Below are positions 13,901-22,900 of a DNA stretch of 64,000 bases, one piece after another (within the stretch, counting starts at the first letter, position 1; each line of letters begins with the position of its first letter). Origin of the DNA: Bimastos eiseni (lineage: Eukaryota > Annelida > Clitellata > Crassiclitellata > Lumbricidae); assembly GCA_959347315.1 (NCBI GenBank), contig OY365810.1, positions 12,172,013-12,236,012 of the forward strand, read 5' to 3'. The translations under genes and the position numbers were made by a program. A model generated the notes under the pieces. It did no database searches, was not told the origin of the DNA, and was given only the letters and a program-made list of their open reading frames with translations.

Positions 13901-16871
13901 TGGGTTACCGCCTTCAATGCGTTCTACTACCATGCATTTTACATCTTATCATTTGATAATCCATACACCTCTTGCTTAACAGCATGATCACACTTTAAAT
14001 AATATAAAAAAAATTAAAATTTTTTACTGTCAATAATTTTATTAAATGAATCATAGTACACTAAATAAGTAAGCATTGATTAAACTCACCATAGTAGAAG
14101 ACTAGTTCGTGTAATAATCGTGATTGCATAAATATTATATAGATACAAGGCTAAAAACTTTTTTTTACATATTCCTGAAGAATCCAGAGGACCCTCGGCA
14201 AATCGTTAAGGCGACCCTCGTTGGGGTCGCAACCCACAGATTGAGAACCGCTGGAATAGAACATAATTCGCCACACATGCAAACAAATAAATAGAGGAAT
14301 AAAAACTTTTCACAATTTTTATCTAACTTTCATTTGAACAACAAGTTGATGGTATTGGCGATTAGTCGATTCGTGGCCAGCAAGATTTTCCTTGGCTGCA
14401 TTCAAACGACGCAAAGCATCCGAATGACGAGCATTGGCAAGGTCAATCTGTTCTCGTAACTCCAGTTCAGTCTCTCTTGTTCTCTCGTTTATCTCATCAT
14501 TCATCTCACACAAAGCCTCCTAAGACAAAATAACCAATAATTATAATATAATGTAATCAAACCTTTATATAGCGGCTCTTTAAGATATCTACTCAGAGGC
14601 GCTCTCTGTGCTGGCCTTAATGATGTTAAATTAGAATTAGTCTAACTGATTAAAATCATTTTGTTGTGAGCGCCCACTTTAAGTGTTTTCTACAATTAAG
14701 CCACGTTTGACAGTTTTGTATGCATTTTTCGAAAGCAACAAAAAGCAAAGAGGATCTTCCCGTTTCCTCCTACTGGGGACATAAAAGATAAGCGAAATGA
14801 TTTCAACAATTACAAGAAAAATCAATTAGATACTAATCCATGCAAACGAATCACTTGATAAGCATTTATTCAAGTATTAGGCAAGTTAGGAATTGAACAT
14901 AAAGCACAGTGGGTTCGTGGAGGGGAAGAGATGTGTTTTACTTTTTACACAAAATGTGTCTAGAATTTCTCCAGTCTTTCTGATTGTATATGGAAATGCA
15001 TCTGAACAAGATAACATAGCATTTAACAAACTTCTCAAAAGATGGATACCAGACAAACTGTCAAAAGCATTCATCCTCTGTTTGTGAGCATGTGCTTTAC
15101 AAGTAGCCACGTAAATATGCACATTTTTACACTTGATTCATTGAAAAAAAACCCACTCTACTCACAAGGTCCACTTTTTCGTCTTCCAATTCCTGGATGA
15201 GTTCCTCCTGTTGCAGGGTCTTATACGTCAACTGATTTACCATCTCCTCCGCCCCTTGAGCCGCATCCACCTGACACAAGATACTTAAAATTAAATAAGC
15301 TATGTAAGACAAATAAAATTGGCAATTATAATTTCGACCAAATAATATCAGCAACCTCCAAACATTACCATAAGTTTCATCACCTATAGACATAAACAGG
15401 TGGCTGCAAACTAATCAGCCAGCAGGTTTATAAAGAGACAGTTTTGTCATGTATTCAACACTTAAATGTCATTGTAGATCTTTTAAAATGTTGTGCCACA
15501 TAAAACCCACTTGAGATAAAACAGTTAATTCACTAATGACATTTTGGATAGTCATGGGGCTGGATTGGAATAGTTGAGAAAAATCCCATCTGTTAATTTG
15601 ATACTTGAACCTAGACTCCAAATTACTGAATAGGTAAACCGTTGCATGAAACCAACTCTCTCACATTACAATATTTTAGAAACATTGCTCTTTAGCTGTA
15701 CAACATCTGACCAGTTTCATTTTGAAACTGACGAGGGCACCACAAAAGAACGGTATAAATTTCAACAGTAAACACTAATGTACGTTCTTACCAGTTAGTG
15801 TCACCTGAAGGCCGGGGTTTGCTTTAAAAAGTGTGCATATTATAATCAACTTGCAATTAGCATGACTTACCTGTTCCTTGAGCTCCAATACCTCCTCCTG
15901 TATCTGTGTTATGTCCCTCTGCAATTTTTCTTTATCCTTTGCCAGAGACATCGCTTGAGCTCTGCTAGCATCCAACTCCTTCAAAATCCTCTGATGCTCC
16001 TGCTTCTCACTGTTACACTGATCTCTTATTCTACAATGGCAACAAGGAACGAACTCTTTTAGTCCACTGTAGCGGTTTGATTGGAGAGCTACCCAACCAG
16101 TAACCAATATAATAAGACAAATAGATGATAATCAACCAGACAAAGCAACAGAAATAAAAGAATCGAACTGATAGGAAATAATTATTATAAGGGAATGTGA
16201 AAATAATAAAAAGTAACCTAGTTTACAAATATTCAAGAAATGAGCTTTAAAGCCATGCAAGAAGAACATCTATACGACAGTATTACAATAGCCTCATCAA
16301 TATGTGCAGAGAAAACAGCACGTTTTCAGCATGAATTAAAAGTTTTGAGAACCTAAAGATAGCAGAAAATGTGACTAAGAACCTAATCTTAACTTAGATG
16401 ACAGTGAATCTAAAAGAAAAAGTAGGTGCATACTTAATGATTCCCGCTCTCAATCGTTCGTTCTGCTGCTCCATAAACTTCACATTGCAATGGTTGATGC
16501 CAACAGGACCTCATTTCCAACAGAATCACATTCATGTAATGAAACAGTTGGTAATGTAAAATGGTCAACTAATATCCGCACGCTTAGTACGTGCTTAGAA
16601 GAGGCAACAGAAATACCGGGATGCTTACATGCATGAAATACTTCATCAACAACATCCTTCAACTATACCTCTCAGAGGATTTTTAAACCGTATCGTCGAA
16701 ACTAAAACAAAATCTGATCAAAAACGCATCCTATCAAAAACAAGATCAGAGAAGAAGAGGATTGACTTCAATTTTTCTATAATTCAAAAGAAGTTGAAAA
16801 ACAGGACTCTATAGTGTTGCATTTTACAAAACAATACAAACAGATTGTAAATTCTTGGTTTGTGGATAAAG

Positions 16872-16922
<51 letters not shown>

Positions 16923-19900
16923 TGCACTATGCATGTATATTCGAATACAATGTATGCGTGTAACTGAACCATGTCCCTAGTAAGACGGTTGGAACATGAC
17001 CAATGGCTACCTAACGGTTGTGAGAATGAACCACAATATACAGACAAAGAATAAGCAAGCACATCCACCATGTTATATACATGATGGCTATAACTGAACA
17101 AGTTAGTTAGTCATTCATTACCCTACAAGGCAGTGTATTATATAATAAAACAAAACAGGAACAAAGAAGCAAAGAATAATTCAGGAATTAGATAAACTGA
17201 ATATTACTTGATGTTTCCAAATCTTCCATTATGATCCACAGATTTTCGTTCAGATCTTCCACTTTCTGTTTCAGTTGATCCACTTCTTCCTGCAGACTTT
17301 CACACTAAAACATCCGTTTTCAAGCAAGTTTCATGTATAGCACTAGAGCTGTGTGTGTGTGTGTGTATGTGTGTGTATATGTGTGTTTAGGAGTGTGTGT
17401 GTATGTGTGTGTAGGTGTGTGTATATGTGTGTTTAGGTGTGTGTGTGTAGGTGTGTGTATATGTGTGTTTAGGTGTGTGTGTGTATGTGTGTGTAGGTGT
17501 GTGTATATGTGTGTTTAGGTGTGTGTGTGTATGTGTGTGTAGGTGTGTGTATATGTATGCTTAGGTGTGTGTGTGTATGTGTAGGTGTGTGTATATGTGT
17601 GTTTAGGTGTGTGTGTGTGTATGTGTGTGTAGGTGTGTGTATATGTGTGTTTAGGTGTGTGTATATGTGTGTTTAGGTGTGTGTATATGTGTGTTTAGGT
17701 GTGTGTGTGTATGCGTGTGTAGGTGTGTGTATATGTGTGTTTAGGTGTGTGTGTGTGTAGGTGTGTGTATATGTGTGTTTAGGTGTGTGTGTGTATGTGT
17801 GTGTAGGTGTGTGTATATGTGTGTTTAGGTGTGTGTGTGTATGTGTGTGTAGGTGTGTGTATATGTGTGTTTAGGTGTGTGTGTATGTGTGTGTAGGTGT
17901 GTGTATATGTGTGTTTAGGTGTGTGTGTGTATGTGTGTGTAGGTGTGTGTATATGTGTGTTTAGGTGTGTGTGTGTATGTGTGTGTAGGTGTGTGTATAT
18001 GTGTGTTTAGGTGTGTGTGTGTGTGTAGGTGTGTGTATATGTGTGTTTAGGTGTGTGTGTGTGTGTAGGTGTGTGTATATGTGTGTTTAGGTGTGTGTGT
18101 GTATGTGTGTGTGTGTTAGTCCAGTGCCATTAGTCTCATTGGTTCGGTAGACACATTTGCTTAACTCAACTTTTGGCAACAGCATTTGGGTTTACTGAAA
18201 AACTATCGCATTGTTTTGAATATTTTTCAACTGAAATTTATTACAAAAATCCTAGGAAAGTGTAGATAAAATATCTGTGACTTCAGACTTCAAATTCTCA
18301 ATTTACAATTCCTGCTGACAAGAGAGTAATAATCATGCATAGAAGCAGAGTTACTAAAAGATCAATCAATCAATAAAACTTGTTATAGTGGCTCTTAAAA
18401 AAATCTACTCATAGGCGGCTAACAGCCCAACTTCGGCTAAACAAGACAGATTTCAGAGTAAAATGAAAATTGGATAAAGAGTTTATAGGCAAGAGCCGAA
18501 AATCCAATATGAGGCCACATTCCAAGCAGTTGGGCCCACAACAAGATGTAAAAATCAATGCCAATGTAAAAGTCTTAAACCAAGCACATATTTTTAACTA
18601 GCATGGAAAGCGGAAAATTGATTGAATTAAACATGATTTAGTATAAAAGCGATTGATAAACCTCACCTTCTCCTCTGTCATTTCCTTGTCTAGGGTAACC
18701 ATTTCAATCATTTCCTGTACATCCGTCATCTCGTCTTTATATCGTTCATAAGCCTCTTGTACGTCATTAGCTTCCTAGTTGAACGATAAAGGAACTATTA
18801 CTTCACATACATACTGAAAATAGCTCAGTGATGCTGAATTTGATTTATGTTTCACTAATATAAACATCATTGCATTGCCTTATTTAATTACACAATAATA
18901 ATAAATATTATATTCTAGATGACTGTATGACTGTTTTCTGGCGAGAAACGAATAAATTGTGATTATACTACAAATAAACTAGTGTTACCAAAATATCTCA
19001 AGGGCATGGGTTCAATATTGTTTTATGCATTCAATTGTGTCTGGTCAGTAATTTCAAAAGTATTAAATAGAACTACAATTACCATCCATTATTCACATAT
19101 AAATATTGTCAATGATGAACAGATATATATATATATAGAAGTGTACACAAAATAGATATATAAATGTTAAAATAAATGAATGAATGAATGATTACACAAA
19201 ATAGATATATAAATGTTAAAATAAATGAATAAATGATTACACAAAATAGATATATGTTAAAATAAATGAATGAATGATTACACAAAATAGATATATGTTA
19301 AAATAAATGAATGATTACACAAAATAGATATGTAAATGTTAAATAAATGAATGAATGAATGAATGAATACTATATTCATTCAATCATTTAACATTTGCAA
19401 TAAACAGTCAATATGGCAGACTTAATGAAGATTGATATTACCTTCTTCAATGCTTGTAGCTGCCTCTGAAGTTCCATGTGTGTCTCCTGCATCTTCATCT
19501 TGTATTCCTGAAGCTGAAACAGTTATTATTGCTTAAATTGCACAAATATGAAATTCAGCTTGCACAACAACTTTGATTCATAGCAACTATCGACTGATGA
19601 CTTTAGCATCATTAGTGGCACTAAAATTTTAATAGATTTAAAAATAGGCGATTACATAATAGTACTTTCCTGGGAACAAATATCAATAAGTACAAAAATT
19701 AACTTATAATTTTACATTCAATTACATATGCATATAGCTCACGGATCTGACTATAACGAAGGTTGAAGTAACAAATTGAAGCACTGTTTATATCTTTAAA
19801 CTGGTTGAAAGACTCAAATCCCAACAAAAGAAAGATGTCAAACTTAGAGAAAATAAGTATATTGAGACGGTTGAACTGTACTACAAAGGCACAAAGAACA

Positions 19901-22900
19901 AAATAGGATTGACTTAGCCTTCCCCTCTCTAGAGTGTGACAGTAAATGAGTAGTAGTAATAAATAGGTGAATTATAAACGTGACAGTTGTTTAACTAATT
20001 ATCCTACTATTTCGTGTAAATCATATTGTGGTCATGTCAGTTTGTATTGAATAGCAAACTTCATTATGACCTTCATGCTGCATAAATCTGATTACTTCTT
20101 GAAGTACACAAAGCACAGAATCATTTAAGACTATTCATCTTGTCTATCATACTTGCCTGTTTCAGTTGTATCTTTACCCTTTCACATTCAACGAGTTGCT
20201 GCTTGTCATTCGCTCTTTTCACTCTGAGCGTTATCAGTTTTCCACGAAGATCTTTCACCTCGCACTTCAAGCTCTCGATTTCTGATTTCTGCTCAAAACA
20301 TTTGTAATACTGCTCATCACCCACTAGTGTATGATATAAGCACTGTCCAATTATCATTGAGACCATACGTGGTCTGTATTTCTTGACAAATACTGCAGCA
20401 GAGTAATGATAAGAGATTAAGAATAAGAATAAAAATAAAACAAATAGTCACAGGAATCGTGTTAATGGTAAAATCCAGCACAAACACTAACAATAATCAT
20501 AGCAACACTGACGACAACAACAATTGCCCTTTTGCAAATATCAGTCAACAATGTAAGCATTAAAGAAGGGCTGAAGCATCGAACACACAATGACAGGTAA
20601 CTGTAACAAATAAACAAAGAGTACCTGTACCAGTAAACAATGGGTAACTGTAACCAGTAACCAATTGGTAACTATAACCAAAAAACCACTGATAATTGTG
20701 ACCAGTAGACAATGGGTAACTGCAACCCAATGTAAACAACAGGCAATTATAACCAGCAAACAATACGTAACTGTAATTAGTAAGAAAAGAAACAGAAATC
20801 AAAAGAAGAAATCAAAAGAAGAAATACAAAGAGACAGCTGCCACAGCTCAACATAAAACACTGCAGCAAATGGACTTAGCAGTCATAAAATAAGTATCAT
20901 CTCACAAGAAAATTTAATATTTAAATATACCAAAATGAATAAGAACCTGTGGTATGGGATGACTGAGTGCAAATCCTTTGTCAATCACTTCTGTTTTGAC
21001 TGAGACAGAGGAAGTAGCAGTGGATTTAGCATAGGAAACATGCTCGGCACCCAGTGATGCGAATACCTTGGGCTTAACAAGTTCGCTACTCCTTTCAGCC
21101 TCATCCTCCAGGACATGAAGCTGCATGTGGAAAAAAATTTACAGATGAAAGATCATATCAATTCAATTTTCTGCAAATTGTATTAAGTACTAAACCTAAT
21201 CGAAATACACCATAACAGTCATTTAGGCACATGCAAAGATACAATGTAGATTAGTACAACATTTTAGGTGGTAAAATTTAAAATAAGTTAAATTCACTTT
21301 AACATGAGACAAAAACATGCATCTGTGGCTAACAATATTGCCAAAATGTTTACCTGAGACTGTTTGACAAAGAGGCCGTGGTTATCCTTGCAAGTGAAGT
21401 AGCATACGCCTTGGACAGTTCCATTATTTTTCCCTTTTGGTTCATCCAGAACAATGCCAATCCATTTGCCAGTACCTTAGAGACAGAATTGTTCACAGCA
21501 TGTAAATAAATAAAAAAGCCCTATGACTATATTTTGTTATCCTATATGCCTAATTTATACAATGGGCTAATATTGTACAATTGCATTTATGAAGGTCACT
21601 GTGACTCCATCAGCCTCCATCAGACTTAGTTTAACAGTGGCCATCTTATCCTTAGACCAGTCCTCATAAAGTGGATAAATGATGTTAAGAATAAACTTTG
21701 ACATCAATGAACAATTCAAGGAAGAATTGACCAATATTTAATTATAAACACTTAAATAGAGCAAATGGAGTTGAACATATTCATACCAAAATTCTACATT
21801 CATGGAATTCACTGTTCATAGAATGAAACCTAAAAGAATAGCGTATGTCTTGACGACAGAAATGCATTGCTTGGCATACATTTGACTTGCTCCAAATACT
21901 TTCAGGGTGGCATACAGTAATGGATAACACTGGGGTGCTGAGATGGGGAACCGAGCTCGATACCCACAGCTTCATAAGGTGGATTAGTCCTTCTTTCAAT
22001 AAGCGGTGGTTAAAATACATATATAACGTAATAGCATCTTGCATAACTGCCAACAGTTAAATTGGACCCCTATGATAACTTGTCATCATTCTTTCATAAT
22101 GTTTGTAGTCATATTTTGGCTTGTAAGTTTTAAGCTAAACACAATCATTATAATTATTATTTATCAGCTGAGATTTCTTTTTGGAAATAAAGCAAACCAT
22201 ATCACTGCTATAAAACGTGATTAAAAAACCCACTTCTTTCGAAAGCCATCATGTTTAATTAGGTTTCAGAAAAAGTTTAACAAGATTGCAACAATGGTGG
22301 CAGTCAATTGGTGACATGGTTTGCGCAAATAGCAAATGAATGACATACACACCCCAAACAGAATATTAGTTAGAACATCACGCTTCAGATCGCTTTGAAA
22401 ATCACTCTTTGCACTTGTAATTGGTTGCACAGTTGTCACTAGTATAGCCAATTTTATTGCTCTCCGGGTTTGCCTTTTTTGAATTAAAGACTTGAAAGCT
22501 GTGTACAACCCATCAATTGGCTGCGCCATATCATACTGCGGTGACATACAGATACAGGCCCATAATTACGACAAACGTAATATCTTTCGTGATCGCTAAC
22601 TCCCCATTTCTACAGCGCCAAAAAAGTGAAGCCGCGTTTCCACCATTTGGAGTCTACTAAAAAGATCCTGAGATGTGTTGTGAGATCAGGTTGACGGCTA
22701 GTTTTCAGAGCTGAAACAGCGAGGGATGAGGAATCATGATAGGGTTCGTGATTGTGAAAAAGCAGGGATTTGAATTTAAGACCTGAGGTGAGACAATAAG
22801 AGTCTAATGTGAATTCGTATGATTTTGAATTTAAGACCTGAGGTGAGACAATAAGAGTCTAAGGTGAATTCGTATGATTTTGAATTTAAGACCTGAGGTG

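Noticed and set aside
17333..17518. Plus-strand frame encoding [10 protein letters not shown] repeats
   Set aside because: Translation of the GT minisatellite.
17350..18118. CRISPR-like array because of regular units
   Set aside because: There are no unique spacers, the units are simple GT-rich sequence, and the genome is eukaryotic.
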